From Streptomyces camponoticapitis (GTDB taxonomy: Bacteria; Actinomycetota; Actinomycetes; Streptomycetales; Streptomycetaceae): a stretch of DNA of 64,000 bases. The stretch is from assembly GCF_014646115.1 (NCBI RefSeq), contig NZ_BMMV01000006.1, forward strand, positions 310,001 through 374,000, in the 5' to 3' direction. Position numbers and translations under genes: made by a program. A model generated the notes under the pieces. That model was not told the origin of the DNA. It searched no databases and worked only from the letters and a program-made list of their open reading frames with translations. Positions 1 to 8,554 of the stretch are shown piece after piece; the first letter of the stretch is position 1; each line of letters opens with the position of its first letter.

Positions 1-926
1 AAGAGCCGGTGGAACATCAGGGGGGCCGCCGACACCTCGCCCAGACTGGCGGCGTCCGCCTCCAGCAGGGCGTACCCCACGACGAGGATCAGGACGAGCC
101 CGATGAACTCGGCGCGGTTCTCCCTGCCGACGAATCGGCCGAAGAACCGGAACACCTCGATACCGAGATCGCGCACCCGCCAGGACTCACGGGTCACGGT
201 CTCGCGGACGGACTCCTCAAGGCGGTACGCCCGTACGGTGTCGATCCCGTTCAGTCCGCTGATCAGCGCCTGCGCGCGGTCGGCCTGGGCCACCCGCTGT
301 TTCCGGTAGAGGGGGGCGGACCGCGGGAGATACCAGCGCAGGGCGAGCGCGTACGCGGGCAGGGCGCCGGCGCCCGCCAGGCCGAGCCGCCAGTCCAGTC
401 CGAACATGCCGACGGTGGCGATGAAGACGAGCACGCCCGCCGAGAACACGGTGGGGATGGCCGTCCGGATGCCTCTGGAAAGCACGGCCACGTCGTCGCC
501 GACGCGGGACAACACATCGCCCCTGCCCACCTGTTCGACCCGTGCGCTGGGCATTCCCAGGACCGCCCGGACCGCGTGTTCCCGCAGCCGTGCGAGCAGA
601 TCCGCGCCCAGCCGGCCGATCAGATAGGTCGATGCGGCGGTGGCCGCCGCGCCGAGCAGCGCGGCGGCACCCATCAGTACTCCGACGGTGACCAGGACCG
701 AGCGGGATTCGCCTTCGACCACCGCGTCGACCACCCGGCCGAGCAGCAGCACCGGAAGCACCTGGAGCGCCGCGCCCGCCACCGTCGTGAGGACGGTGGC
801 GAGCGTCAGCCATGGCGTTTCGCGGCAGTGCGCCACGACCCACCGGGTGGCCTCGCCTCCGCTCGCCGTACGCAGTGTCGCCGTACTCGGTGTCTCCGGG
901 GCGACGGGGGTGCCGGTGGCGCTCAC
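1..926 (-). CDS. cchG: ABC exporter membrane domain, coelichelin-type cluster (partial)
   Basis: The left window edge cuts this gene; about 308 N-terminal residues are visible. They form a type I ABC exporter transmembrane domain: hydrophobic helices (for example VLPVLLLGRVVDAVV), then the usual loop ending in VFRFFGRENRAEF. The ATPase domain would lie outside the window. I chose the GTG at 926 because it overlaps by GTGA the stop of a 21-codon ORF (988-923). In the known coelichelin locus a multidrug-type ABC exporter follows the binding-protein gene, so siderophore export is the likely role. This rests on synteny, not on the sequence alone. Confidence 0.8.
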   Translation of the reverse strand, partial: MSATGTPVAPETPSTATLRTASGGEATRWVVAHCRETPWLTLATVLTTVAGAALQVLPVLLLGRVVDAVVEGESRSVLVTVGVLMGAAALLGAAATAASTYLIGRLGADLLARLREHAVRAVLGMPSARVEQVGRGDVLSRVGDDVAVLSRGIRTAIPTVFSAGVLVFIATVGMFGLDWRLGLAGAGALPAYALALRWYLPRSAPLYRKQRVAQADRAQALISGLNGIDTVRAYRLEESVRETVTRESWRVRDLGIEVFRFFGRFVGRENRAEFIGLVLILVVGYALLEADAASLGEVSAAPLMFHRL

Positions 927-988
927 CCGGCGACCGGGCCGGACGGCGAAAGGGACAGGGACCGGGACAGGTTGACCACCGTCGTCAT
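923..988 (-). CDS. possible 21-residue leader peptide coupled to the exporter gene
   Basis: ATG at 988 opens a 21-codon ORF (begins MTTVVNLSRS, ends SGPVAG). Its TGA overlaps the GTG start of the downstream exporter as GTGA. It begins just after the stop of the binding-protein gene (991). The peptide is rich in Ser and Leu and matches no family I know. It may only serve translational coupling, since the exporter GTG has no clear ribosome site of its own. It could also be chance. Confidence 0.3.
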   Translation of the reverse strand: MTTVVNLSRSLSLSPSGPVAG

Positions 989-990
989 CT

Positions 991-2043
991 CTACTTGACC
1001 GACTTGACGAGCTCGTCGATCGCGTACGGCAGGGAGAGCAGGGTGCCCTGGGACATGGCGGCGCCGATCGCGGGGCCTTCACTGTCCAGCAGGTACGACA
1101 CCTTCTTCTCCTTGACCGCGGGCAGGTTGGCGAACAGCTCGGACTTGTTCAACGCCTCCGTGTCCGCCTTGTCGTTGACCACGAAGATGCGGTCGACATC
1201 GATGAGATCGACGCGCTCGGGCGAGAGCTCGGTCGAGAAGTCGCCGCCGGCGATGTCGTCGATCTTGGTCTGGTACTTGAACCCGGAGCCCGTCACCAGC
1301 TGTCCGCGTACATCGGTGGAGGTGAAGGGGTAGATCGCGTTCTCGTACCAGGAGATGACGACCGCGGTCTGGTCGGCGAACTCGGGGTACGCCTTCTTGG
1401 TCGCGTCGAGCTTCTCCTGGATGCCCTGGACCAGTTCGGTGCCCTCGTCCTCCTTGCCGAGCGCCTTGGCGATGTGGACCGCGTTGTCCTGCCAGGGGGC
1501 GCTGAAGGGCTCCTTCTCGGCCTTCGTACGGCCCACGGTCGGGGCGATCTTGGAGAGCTTGTCGTAGGCGGCCTGGTCGATCTCGGAGTAGACCGCGATG
1601 ATCAGGTCCGGGCGCAGGGCGGCGATCTTCTCGTAGTTCGGGCCCGAGTCACCGTTCTTCATGATGACTTCGGGGCGGGCGTCGCCCCACTTGTCCTTCA
1701 CCCAGGGCCACTGGGTGTTGATGTCGGGGGACTTGCCCGCCGGGTTCGGGTACTGGTCGACCATGCCGACCGGCTTGATACCGAACGCCAGGATGGCCTG
1801 GTCGTCGGTGTAGCCGACGGAGACGACCCGCTTCGGGGCCTTGGTGACCTCCGTGGATCCGAACGCGTGCTCCACGGTGACCGGGAAAGCGCCGGAAGCG
1901 GCGGCGGGGGCGTCGTCGCTCGTCTTGTCCGCCGAGTCGTCGGAACCACATCCCGCGAGGAGGCCGACACCGAGCGCCGCGGCGGACAGTGTCGCCGCCA
2001 GTCGCCGCCACGGCGTCACGAGCGTCGTTCTATGGAGAAGCAT
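991..2043 (-). CDS. cchF: ferric-siderophore-binding lipoprotein
   Basis: A 350-residue FecB/FepB-type periplasmic-binding protein homologue that captures the ferric siderophore and hands it to the CchCD permease. It has a basic N-terminus, a hydrophobic stretch and a lipobox LLAGC with Cys at residue 32, so it should be a lipid-anchored extracellular protein. The PKRVVSVGYTDDQAILAFG segment is typical of the family. The start ATG lies behind GGGACTCCGG. Two iron-box-like sites lie 43 to 91 bases upstream, and it has a long intergenic region of its own. Its position directly after cchE matches the known coelichelin locus. Confidence 0.92.
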   Translation of the reverse strand: MLLHRTTLVTPWRRLAATLSAAALGVGLLAGCGSDDSADKTSDDAPAAASGAFPVTVEHAFGSTEVTKAPKRVVSVGYTDDQAILAFGIKPVGMVDQYPNPAGKSPDINTQWPWVKDKWGDARPEVIMKNGDSGPNYEKIAALRPDLIIAVYSEIDQAAYDKLSKIAPTVGRTKAEKEPFSAPWQDNAVHIAKALGKEDEGTELVQGIQEKLDATKKAYPEFADQTAVVISWYENAIYPFTSTDVRGQLVTGSGFKYQTKIDDIAGGDFSTELSPERVDLIDVDRIFVVNDKADTEALNKSELFANLPAVKEKKVSYLLDSEGPAIGAAMSQGTLLSLPYAIDELVKSVK

Positions 2044-2085
2044 CCGGAGTCCCTTTGCATTCGCGCTACCCGCTGCACCCTTGTC

Positions 2086-2104
2086 TTAGGGCAGCCAAAC
2101 CTTA
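2086..2104. promoter_or_regulatory. iron-box-like site, cchF promoter (second copy)
   Basis: TTAGGGCAGCCAAACCTTA matches 15 of 19 positions of the actinobacterial iron box (TTAGGTGAGCCTAACCTAA orientation). It lies between the cchF start and a better box at 2116-2134, with centres 30 bases apart, so the promoter may bind the iron regulator twice. The match was made by eye. Confidence 0.5.
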
Positions 2105-2115
2105 ACCTGCGTTGG

Positions 2116-2134
2116 TGAGGTTAGCCTAGCCTAA
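2116..2134. promoter_or_regulatory. iron box upstream of cchF
   Basis: Read on the minus strand this is TTAGGCTAGGCTAACCTCA, 16 of 19 positions of the consensus TTAGGTTAGGCTCACCTAA. DtxR-family regulators (IdeR, DmdR1) bind such sites in iron-replete cells and repress siderophore genes. It fits iron control of cchF. Confidence 0.8.
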
Positions 2135-2228
2135 CCAAAGAATTCTCTTTACCTCGCCTTGGGTTGCCCCGGGGGACGCCAACGCCGGCCGGATCCACGG
2201 CGGTTCGGCCCGAGCCGAATGACCGGCC

Positions 2229-3089
2229 TCAGACGTGCGTGCGGCCCAGCGGCACGATGATCGGGCTGTCGCCCACCGGCGCGTCGATCACCTGGGCCCG
2301 CAGCCCGAACGCCTCGTGCAGCAGCTCGGCGGTGATCACGTCACGCGGGTGCCCCTGCGCGAGGATCGCCCCCTCCCGCATCACGACGAGGTTGTCGCTG
2401 TAACGCGTCGCCAGATTGAGATCGTGCAGCACCATGACCACGGTGCGCCCCGACTCGTGCAGATCGTCCACCAGGTCCAGCACGTCGATCGCGTGCGCCA
2501 GATCCAGATAGGTGGTCGGCTCGTCCAGCAGCAGCAGATCGGTGCCCTGGGCCAGCGTCATCGATATCCAGACACGCTGGCGTTGCCCGCCCGACAGCGA
2601 GTCGACCGGACGCTCGGCCAGATCGGCCACCCCGGTCATGGCCAGCGCGTGCTCGACGACATCGGCGTCGTCCGACGACCACTGCCGCAGCCAACTCTGG
2701 TGCGGATGGCGCCCCCTGGCGACCAGGTCGGCCACCGTCAGCCCCTCGGGCGCGACCGGCGCCTGCGGAAGCAGACCCAGCTTCTTCGCCACGTCCCTGG
2801 TCCTGAGCCGGGCGATGTCCTCGCCGTCCAGCACGACCGTCCCGCTGGCCGGCCTGAGCAGCCGGGTCAGGGTGCGCAACAGGGTCGACTTGCCACAGCC
2901 GTTGGGGCCGATGATCGTGGTGATCACTCCGGGCGGGATCGTCACGTCGAGACCGTCGATGACGGTCCGGCCGCCGTACCCGACCGTGACACCTCTGGCT
3001 GCCAGCCGTACGACCTCGTCGGCGCCGGAGCCGATCCCGGAGCCGGCCTCCGACCCGGTCTCTGTCTCGGTGATGTACTGAGCAGCCAC
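2229..3089 (-). CDS. cchE: ferric-siderophore ABC transporter ATPase
   Basis: A 286-residue FepC/FhuC-type ATPase that powers import of the ferric siderophore through CchCD. Walker A GPNGCGKST is at residues 61-69, the signature LSGGQ at 166-170 and Walker B LLLLDEP at 186-192. The start GTG at 3089 follows an AAGGGGGG ribosome site. An iron-box-like sequence lies 13 bases upstream, so the gene probably has its own iron-controlled promoter in addition to read-through from cchD, whose stop is 34 bases away. Confidence 0.93.
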   Translation of the reverse strand: MAAQYITETETGSEAGSGIGSGADEVVRLAARGVTVGYGGRTVIDGLDVTIPPGVITTIIGPNGCGKSTLLRTLTRLLRPASGTVVLDGEDIARLRTRDVAKKLGLLPQAPVAPEGLTVADLVARGRHPHQSWLRQWSSDDADVVEHALAMTGVADLAERPVDSLSGGQRQRVWISMTLAQGTDLLLLDEPTTYLDLAHAIDVLDLVDDLHESGRTVVMVLHDLNLATRYSDNLVVMREGAILAQGHPRDVITAELLHEAFGLRAQVIDAPVGDSPIIVPLGRTHV

Positions 3090-3101
3090 AAGCCCCCCTT
3101 A

Positions 3102-3120
3102 TTAGGTTTGCCTAACCTTT
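3102..3120. promoter_or_regulatory. iron box upstream of cchE
   Basis: TTAGGTTTGCCTAACCTTT matches about 15 of 19 iron-box positions and contains the clear inverted repeat TTAGG/CCTAA. It sits in the 34-base gap between the cchD stop and the cchE start, which suggests an internal promoter in an otherwise contiguous transport operon. Confidence 0.72.
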
Positions 3121-3123
3121 TTA

Positions 3124-4254
3124 TCATCTATCTGTCTGTCTGAGGTTCGCCCTCACGAGCAGATAGACGAGGAAGGGTCCGCCGATCGCGGCGGTGACCA
3201 CACCGACGGGGAGCGTGATCGGCAGCGCCGCACGCGCGACCAGGTCCGCGCCGATCAGCAGCAACGCGCCCACCAGGCCGGAGGCCATCAACGGCGGTGT
3301 CGGGCTTCGCATCAGACGCATCGCCACCTGCGGCGCCACCAGCGCGACGAACGCGACCGGGCCCGCCACGCTCACGCCCACCGCGGCCAGCAGAACGGCG
3401 CACAGCAGCAGAACCGCCCGTACGACCGTGTACCGCACCCCCAGTCCCGCGGCGACCTCGTCGCCGAGGTGCATCGGCTTGAACTGGAAAGCGGCGGCCG
3501 CGACGACCGCCATGAGGACGAGCGTGCACCAGAGCGCCACCCGCACGTCGTCCCACGACCGGTTGTCGAGCGAGCCGACCAGCCACACCTGGGCCCGCGC
3601 GACATCCCTGATGTCGGCCTTGACCAGCAGCCAGGTGGTGATCGCCTGCATCACCGCGCTCACCGAGATGCCGATGAGGATGAGGCGGAAGCCGTCGATC
3701 CCGCGCCGCCACGCCAGGAAGTAGACCAGAAGTCCCGTACCGAGGCCGCCCCCGAGCGCCGCCGCGGACAAGCCCACGGAGCTGACGACCGCCTCGGTCG
3801 TACCGCTCGACACCGTCACCAGGAACACCGCGACCGCGCCGGCGCCCCAGGTGATCCCCAGAATGTCCGGGCTGGCCAGCGGATTGCGCGCGACGGACTG
3901 CGTGATCGCCCCGGACACCCCCAGCGCGATCCCGACGACGAGGCCGGCGAGAGCACGCGGCAAGCGCAGATCCATGATCACGAACTCGTCGACCTGTTCA
4001 CCCCGGCCGAGGATCGTGGCGATCACCCGGGAGAGGCCGATGGGGAAGTCGCCGACGCCGATGGACACGCAGAAGACCAGGAAGGCCGCCCCCGCGAGCA
4101 GCAGCGTGACCAGCACCATCCAGGGGCGCCACACGAACGACATCCGGCCCAGGCGCGCGCCCTGAGCCACCGACCGCCTCGCGTGCCGTACGTCGGTCCC
4201 GATGTCTTCCGGGCCGCCGGTCCGGGCGCCGGTCCCCGTTTCCGTCCCGCTCAT
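3124..4254 (-). CDS. cchD: ferric-siderophore permease, FecCD family
   Basis: A FecCD/BtuC-type permease of about 376 residues, one half of the inner-membrane channel for the ferric siderophore. It has many transmembrane helices and the family segment GVSGAITQSVARNPLASPDILG. The coding frame is open to 4278, but I prefer ATG at 4254: it overlaps the cchC stop as ATGA, and translation would then begin MSGTETGTG. The N-terminal 40 or so residues are polar and cytoplasmic. Partner of CchC and CchE. Confidence 0.92.
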   Translation of the reverse strand: MSGTETGTGARTGGPEDIGTDVRHARRSVAQGARLGRMSFVWRPWMVLVTLLLAGAAFLVFCVSIGVGDFPIGLSRVIATILGRGEQVDEFVIMDLRLPRALAGLVVGIALGVSGAITQSVARNPLASPDILGITWGAGAVAVFLVTVSSGTTEAVVSSVGLSAAALGGGLGTGLLVYFLAWRRGIDGFRLILIGISVSAVMQAITTWLLVKADIRDVARAQVWLVGSLDNRSWDDVRVALWCTLVLMAVVAAAAFQFKPMHLGDEVAAGLGVRYTVVRAVLLLCAVLLAAVGVSVAGPVAFVALVAPQVAMRLMRSPTPPLMASGLVGALLLIGADLVARAALPITLPVGVVTAAIGGPFLVYLLVRANLRQTDR

Positions 4255-5309
4255 GAGCTCTTGAACTTTCCACGCCACACGAGGCCCGCGAAGAACGGGG
4301 CGCCGAGGAGGGCGACGACGACGCCCGAGTCCAACTCGCCCGGCCGCACCACCAATCGCCCCACGGTGTCACTGACAAGAAGGATCAGGGCGCCGAGCAC
4401 ACCCGCGTACGGCACCAGCCAGCGGTAGTCCGGCCCGGTGAGATAGCGCGCCACGTGGGCCACCATGAGCCCGAGAAACGCGATGGGCCCGCACGCCGCC
4501 GTCGCCGCGCCCGCCAGCAGTGTGATGGCGACGATGCCGACGGTCCGGCTCAGCGCGATGTTCACACCCAGCCCGCGCGCCACGTCGTCACCGAGGTTGA
4601 GCAGGTTGAGAGCGGGCAGCGTGGTCAGCGCCAGCACCAGCCCGACCACGATGAACGCGGTCACCGGCCAGATGACGCCGAATCCCACACCGGACACGGA
4701 ACCCGAGTTCCAGAACCGCAGCGCGTTCAGCGACTTCTGGTAGGAGAGGGAGATCGCCGTGGTCATCGCCGCGAGGAACACCGTGACCCCCTGCCCCGCC
4801 AGCGCGAGCGTCAGCGGGTTGCCGGCCCCTCTGCCGATGCTCGAAAGACCGAACACGACGACACCGGCGACACCGGCCCCCAGGAAGGCGAACCAGACGT
4901 ACTGGAAGGGGTCGGTGAGCCCGAACAGGGCGATCGCCGTGACGACGGCGAACGAGGCGCCGGCGTTCACCCCGAGCAGGCCCGTGTCGGCGATCGGGTT
5001 ACGGGTGTACCCCTGGATCAGCGCCCCGCCGACCCCCAGGGCGATGCCCGCCACGATCGCGAGCACGGTCCGCGGCACCCGCACGGTGTGCACGATCAGT
5101 CTGATCTCGGTGAGCCGCTGGTCGGATTCCGGCGCCGCGAACAGCCCGTGCCACACCTCGGTGGGGCTCAGCGCGCGGGCACCGACGGCCAGCGAGACCA
5201 CCCCCACGACCAGGAGGATCACCACCAACGTGCCCAGCCCCAGGGCCCGGTGCCGACGGGCCTCTGTTCTCATCTTGGGTATGGGGCGCCCAACCGCAGT
5301 CGTGCTCAT
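4251..5309 (-). CDS. cchC: ferric-siderophore permease, FecCD family
   Basis: A 352-residue FecCD-type permease, the second half of the channel with CchD. The conserved GVGGALIQGYTRNPIADTGLLGVNAGASFAVV region follows the first two helices; a later GPIAFLGLMVAHVARYL matches the loop that contacts the ATPase. The start ATG at 5309 has AAGGGA about 13 bases upstream. Only 54 bases separate it from cchB and I see no iron box there, so it is probably transcribed from the cchB promoter. Its stop overlaps the cchD start. Confidence 0.92.
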   Translation of the reverse strand: MSTTAVGRPIPKMRTEARRHRALGLGTLVVILLVVGVVSLAVGARALSPTEVWHGLFAAPESDQRLTEIRLIVHTVRVPRTVLAIVAGIALGVGGALIQGYTRNPIADTGLLGVNAGASFAVVTAIALFGLTDPFQYVWFAFLGAGVAGVVVFGLSSIGRGAGNPLTLALAGQGVTVFLAAMTTAISLSYQKSLNALRFWNSGSVSGVGFGVIWPVTAFIVVGLVLALTTLPALNLLNLGDDVARGLGVNIALSRTVGIVAITLLAGAATAACGPIAFLGLMVAHVARYLTGPDYRWLVPYAGVLGALILLVSDTVGRLVVRPGELDSGVVVALLGAPFFAGLVWRGKFKSS

Positions 5310-5363
5310 GTCGCCGTACGTTATCCCTTTGATCTACGAGGAGAGCTTGCCCGGTCGGGCCTC

Positions 5364-6704
5364 TCAGGCCCCACGAGCGGGCTGGCGGGCGGCGCCCGGG
5401 GCGGACTTGGCCGCGCGGTCGAGCAGCGAGTCCAGGATCTCACCGACCCGGATCGCGGTGTTCGACAGCAGGGACGACGTGATGCCGTGCGTGTGCTCCG
5501 TACCGCCCTGGAGATAGATGCCGCAGCTCAGACCGAGATCCGTCGCGACGCGGTAGTCGCGCTCGACACGGACACGGCCCTCGTCGTCCCTCAGGCATCG
5601 GTCCGCGACCTCGCCGAGAAGACCGACGGGGTCGGCGGGGCCGTAACCGGTGGCGAACACCACGACGTCGGCGTCCAGGAAGGTCTCCTCGCCCGTGACG
5701 AGGGACTTCACCGTGGCACGTGCCCTGTCCCCCGTCTCCTTCACGTCGACCAGCCGGGAGACGTTGATGAAGCGCAGCCGCTCCGTGCCGAGGACCTTCT
5801 CCCGGTACATCTGCCGGTAGAGGTCGTCGATCAAGTCGATGTCCACCACGGAGTAGTTGGTGTTCCCGTGGTAGTCCATGAGCCGGCCCTTGACGTCCTC
5901 GGGAGCCGCGAAGTACTGGTCGACGGCCTCGGGGTCGAAGATCCGGTTGGCGAACGCGCTGTCGTCGGCCGGGCTGTAGCCGTAGCGCGAGAAGACGGCG
6001 CAGATCTCGGCCTCGGGGAAGCGGCGGTGCAGGTAGGCGACATTCTCGGCGGCGCTCTGACCGGCGCCGACGACGACGAAGCGGGAGGGCGAGGAGCCCT
6101 CCAACTCGTCCACCCGCTTGAGCAGTTCGGAGTTGTGCCAGACGCGCTCGCCGCGCTCTACGCCCTCGGGCATCCGGGGACGCAGCCCGGTGCCGATGAC
6201 GAGGTTGCGGGCGCGGTGGACCGCGAGCCCCTCGCCCGACCGGACGGTGACGTCCAGATACTCCGTGGCCCCGTCACGGACCACGGGCGTGACGCCGACG
6301 ACCTCGTGGCCGTAGGAGGCCGAGTCGTCCACCTTGGCGGCGGCCCACTCGAAGTAGTCGTGGAACTCGACCCGCAGCGGGAAGAGGTTCTTGTGGTTGA
6401 TGAAGTCGATCAAGCGCCCCTTGCTCTGCAGGTAGCAGAGGAAGCTGAACTCACTGGTCGGGTTCCTGAGCGTCACCAGGTCCTTGAGGAAGGACACCTG
6501 CATGGTCGCGTCGTCGATCAGCATCCCCCGGTGCCAGCCGAAGCGCGGCTGCTGCTCGAAGAAGTGAGCGGTGACCGGCTCCTGCCTGCCGACGCGTGCG
6601 TTGTGCTCGCTGACCGCGATCGACATCGCCACATTGGACGGCCCGAAGCCGATGCCTATGAGGTCGTAGACCGGTGCTGCGTCGCCAGGAAGAACCTGTG
6701 ACAT
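5364..6704 (-). CDS. cchB: L-ornithine N5-monooxygenase (siderophore)
   Basis: A 446-residue flavin-dependent N-hydroxylating monooxygenase of the SidA/PvdA/IucD family. It hydroxylates the side-chain amine of L-ornithine, the first step to the hydroxamate ligands. FAD motif GIGFGPSN is at residues 17-24, the NADPH motif GAGQSAAE at 213-220, and a late ATGY motif is present. The frame is open to 6764, but ATG at 6704 has GGGAG at the right distance, while ATG at 6719 has none. A near-consensus iron box lies about 100 bases upstream. It leads the minus-strand operon. Confidence 0.93.
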   Translation of the reverse strand: MSQVLPGDAAPVYDLIGIGFGPSNVAMSIAVSEHNARVGRQEPVTAHFFEQQPRFGWHRGMLIDDATMQVSFLKDLVTLRNPTSEFSFLCYLQSKGRLIDFINHKNLFPLRVEFHDYFEWAAAKVDDSASYGHEVVGVTPVVRDGATEYLDVTVRSGEGLAVHRARNLVIGTGLRPRMPEGVERGERVWHNSELLKRVDELEGSSPSRFVVVGAGQSAAENVAYLHRRFPEAEICAVFSRYGYSPADDSAFANRIFDPEAVDQYFAAPEDVKGRLMDYHGNTNYSVVDIDLIDDLYRQMYREKVLGTERLRFINVSRLVDVKETGDRARATVKSLVTGEETFLDADVVVFATGYGPADPVGLLGEVADRCLRDDEGRVRVERDYRVATDLGLSCGIYLQGGTEHTHGITSSLLSNTAIRVGEILDSLLDRAAKSAPGAARQPARGA

Positions 6705-6803
6705 GTCACTCCCATTCATACGGGGGAAGCCGCCTGTCAGGCGTGGGGGTACGTGAGAACACACAGAAGGTGGGCACGCCGAGGAAGCGATCCCACCCTG
6801 AAC

Positions 6804-6822
6804 TTAGGTGAGCCTAAGCTAA
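6804..6822. promoter_or_regulatory. near-perfect iron box, cchB promoter
   Basis: TTAGGTGAGCCTAAGCTAA matches 18 of 19 positions of the inverse iron-box consensus. It is the best of the five sites in this locus and lies in the divergent cchA-cchB region, nearer cchB. Confidence 0.88.
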
Positions 6823-6897
6823 TCCCGCACGGCTGTCGAGTGGGGCACCGGGCGTCGGCGCCCGCCGACTGGGCCGCCGGGCAGGCCAGTTGCACAC

Positions 6898-6916
6898 TAA
6901 GGTAAGCCTTGCTTAA
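6898..6916. promoter_or_regulatory. iron-box-like site, cchA promoter
   Basis: TAAGGTAAGCCTTGCTTAA matches about 14 of 19 iron-box positions and is itself a loose palindrome. It lies 39 bases upstream of the cchA ATG, a typical operator position. Confidence 0.65.
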
Positions 6917-6954
6917 CTACCTTCGGTCATTCCCTGCTCTGAGGAGGAACCCCC

Positions 6955-7902
6955 ATGCGGGTCGTCATGTTCGGTTACCAGACCTGGGGCCACCGCACCC
7001 TGCAAGCCCTTCTGGACTCCGAGCACGACGTGGTGCTGGTCGTGACGCACCCCAAGAGCGAGCACGCGTACGAGAAGATCTGGAGCGACTCGGTCGCCGA
7101 CCTCGCCGAGGAGCACGGCGTCCCGGTGCTGATCCGTAACCGCCCCGACGACGAGGAGCTGTTCGAACGCCTCAAGGCGGCCGACCCGGACATCATCGTG
7201 GCCAACAACTGGCGGACCTGGATCCCCCCGCGGATCTTCGGCCTGCCCCGGCACGGCACCCTGAACATCCACGACTCGCTGCTGCCGAAGTACGCGGGCT
7301 TCTCCCCGCTCATCTGGGCCCTGATCAACGGCGAACCCGAAGTGGGCGTCACCGCGCACATGATGGACGACGAACTCGACGCCGGCGACATCGTCCGGCA
7401 GGAGGCGGTTCCGGTCGGGCCGAAGGACACCGCGACCGACCTCTTCCACAAGACCGTCGACCTCATCGCGCCGGTCACCATCGGCGCGCTCGGCCTCATC
7501 GCGGCCGGACAGACGGAGTTCACCAAGCAGGACCGCTCGCGGGCGAGCTTCTTCCACAAGCGGTCCGCCGAGGACATCCGCATCGACTGGACCTGGCCGG
7601 CGGAGGACCTCGAACGCCTGGTCCGCGCCCAGTCGGAGCCGTACCCGAGCGCCTTCGCCTTCCACAAGGGCAAGCGGCTCGAAGTCCTCGCCGCGGTGGT
7701 GTCCGAGGGCCGCTACGGCGGTACGCCGGGCCGCGTCTTCTACCGCGAGGGCGAGGGCGTGGTGATAGTCGCCGGGGCCGACGCCCGTACCGGCCGCAAC
7801 CACGGTCTGGCGATCACGCGCGTACGTACGGAGGACGGCCGGGAGCTGCCCGCGACGGAGTACTTCACCACCATGGGCGGCTATCTGACGAGCCGTCCCT
7901 GA
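6955..7902 (+). CDS. cchA: N5-hydroxyornithine formyltransferase
   Basis: A 315-residue methionyl-tRNA-formyltransferase-like enzyme. In coelichelin biosynthesis CchA formylates N5-hydroxyornithine using 10-formyl-tetrahydrofolate. The catalytic region NIHDSLLPKYAG is at residues 104-115 (the Asn-x-His...Asp pattern of the family), and a C-terminal Fmt-C-like domain follows. Start ATG sits behind GAGGAGGAA. It is divergent from cchB with shared iron-box control. The stand-alone position next to an ornithine hydroxylase, not beside def or other translation genes, argues against the housekeeping role. Confidence 0.92.
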   Translation: MRVVMFGYQTWGHRTLQALLDSEHDVVLVVTHPKSEHAYEKIWSDSVADLAEEHGVPVLIRNRPDDEELFERLKAADPDIIVANNWRTWIPPRIFGLPRHGTLNIHDSLLPKYAGFSPLIWALINGEPEVGVTAHMMDDELDAGDIVRQEAVPVGPKDTATDLFHKTVDLIAPVTIGALGLIAAGQTEFTKQDRSRASFFHKRSAEDIRIDWTWPAEDLERLVRAQSEPYPSAFAFHKGKRLEVLAAVVSEGRYGGTPGRVFYREGEGVVIVAGADARTGRNHGLAITRVRTEDGRELPATEYFTTMGGYLTSRP

Positions 7903-7909
7903 CACGTAC

Positions 7910-7931
7910 GGCCCCCGGACCGCCGGGGGCC
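7910..7931. terminator. hairpin after cchA
   Basis: A nine-pair GC stem (GGCCCCCGG with CCGGGGGCC, loop ACCG) begins 8 bases after the cchA stop. Confidence 0.7.
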
Positions 7932-7946
7932 GCGGTGGCGCCACTC

Positions 7947-7977
7947 GCAGGCCCGGCCCCTCAAGGGCCGGGCCTGC
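7947..7977. terminator. strong second hairpin between convergent genes
   Basis: Thirteen perfectly paired bases (GCAGGCCCGGCCC with its complement) around a five-base loop. With the preceding hairpin it separates cchA from the convergent gene at 8035-8400 and could work in both directions. Confidence 0.75.
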
Positions 7978-8034
7978 GGCGATCGAGGGACGGTTCGAGA
8001 CGCCGCGGCCGGCTTCGGCCGCGCGTCGAAGACC

Positions 8035-8400
8035 TCACGGCAGACCGAGGGCGGTGTCCGGCCGGCAGACCTCGCACGCCGTCAGGCCGCCGCGGGTGAG
8101 GGCGTCGATCGCCTGCTCCCGGCTGATCGCCTGGGCCACCGCGCCCAGGGTGCTGCGTACGGCGAAGCATCTGGGGTCCTGGTGGACGGCACGGAAGGCG
8201 CGCTTCCCGCCGTCGAGCGTCCACTCCGGCGACGGGGAGCCCGCCTCGGGAGCGGTCCCGGCGGCGGCCTCGTCGGCGCGTTCCTCCCGCTCCCCGGCAC
8301 GTTCTTCTGCGCGCTCGATCCAGCGCCGGATCTGGGCGAGTTGCTGGAGCTGAACGCGTTCGAGGAAGCGCAGCATCTCGATACGTTCCGGGTCGCTCAC
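8035..8400 (-). CDS. DUF6233-type Streptomyces protein
   Basis: A small protein of about 121 residues that begins SDPERIEMLRFLERVQLQ, continues in a charged, probably coiled-coil helix (RRWIERAEERAGEREER), and ends with a compact region containing CEVC. This is the pattern of the DUF6233 proteins that occur in many copies in Streptomyces; their function is unknown. The frame is open to a GTG at 8436; I prefer GTG 8400 by comparison with the family's N-terminus, though neither has a strong ribosome site. Confidence 0.7.
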   Translation of the reverse strand: MSDPERIEMLRFLERVQLQQLAQIRRWIERAEERAGEREERADEAAAGTAPEAGSPSPEWTLDGGKRAFRAVHQDPRCFAVRSTLGAVAQAISREQAIDALTRGGLTACEVCRPDTALGLP

Positions 8401-8554
8401 ACGTTCGATTCTAAGGCCCGCCGGTCCGGAGGGCACGCGGCGCCAATCACACCCTCGCCGAAAAGGGAAAAAACGGCCAAACCCCTCTCATCGGCCGTCT
8501 ACTGTACGAACACACCCCGCCGCCACCCGTCGCGGCCGTCCGAGGAGGAATCCT

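Noticed and set aside
5310..5363. Iron box upstream of cchC
   Set aside because: I looked for one because cchE, a gene in the same transport set, has one, but the 54-base gap contains no TTAGG/CCTAA arrangement.
4455..6701. A 748-codon plus-strand open frame opposite cchC and cchB
   Set aside because: It mirrors two well-supported genes, is rich in Arg/Asp/Gly as GC-rich shadows are, and has no recognisable domain.
6955..7902. Housekeeping methionyl-tRNA formyltransferase
   Set aside because: The fold is the same, but the gene lies under an iron box beside an ornithine hydroxylase and siderophore transporters, which fits the siderophore formyltransferase.
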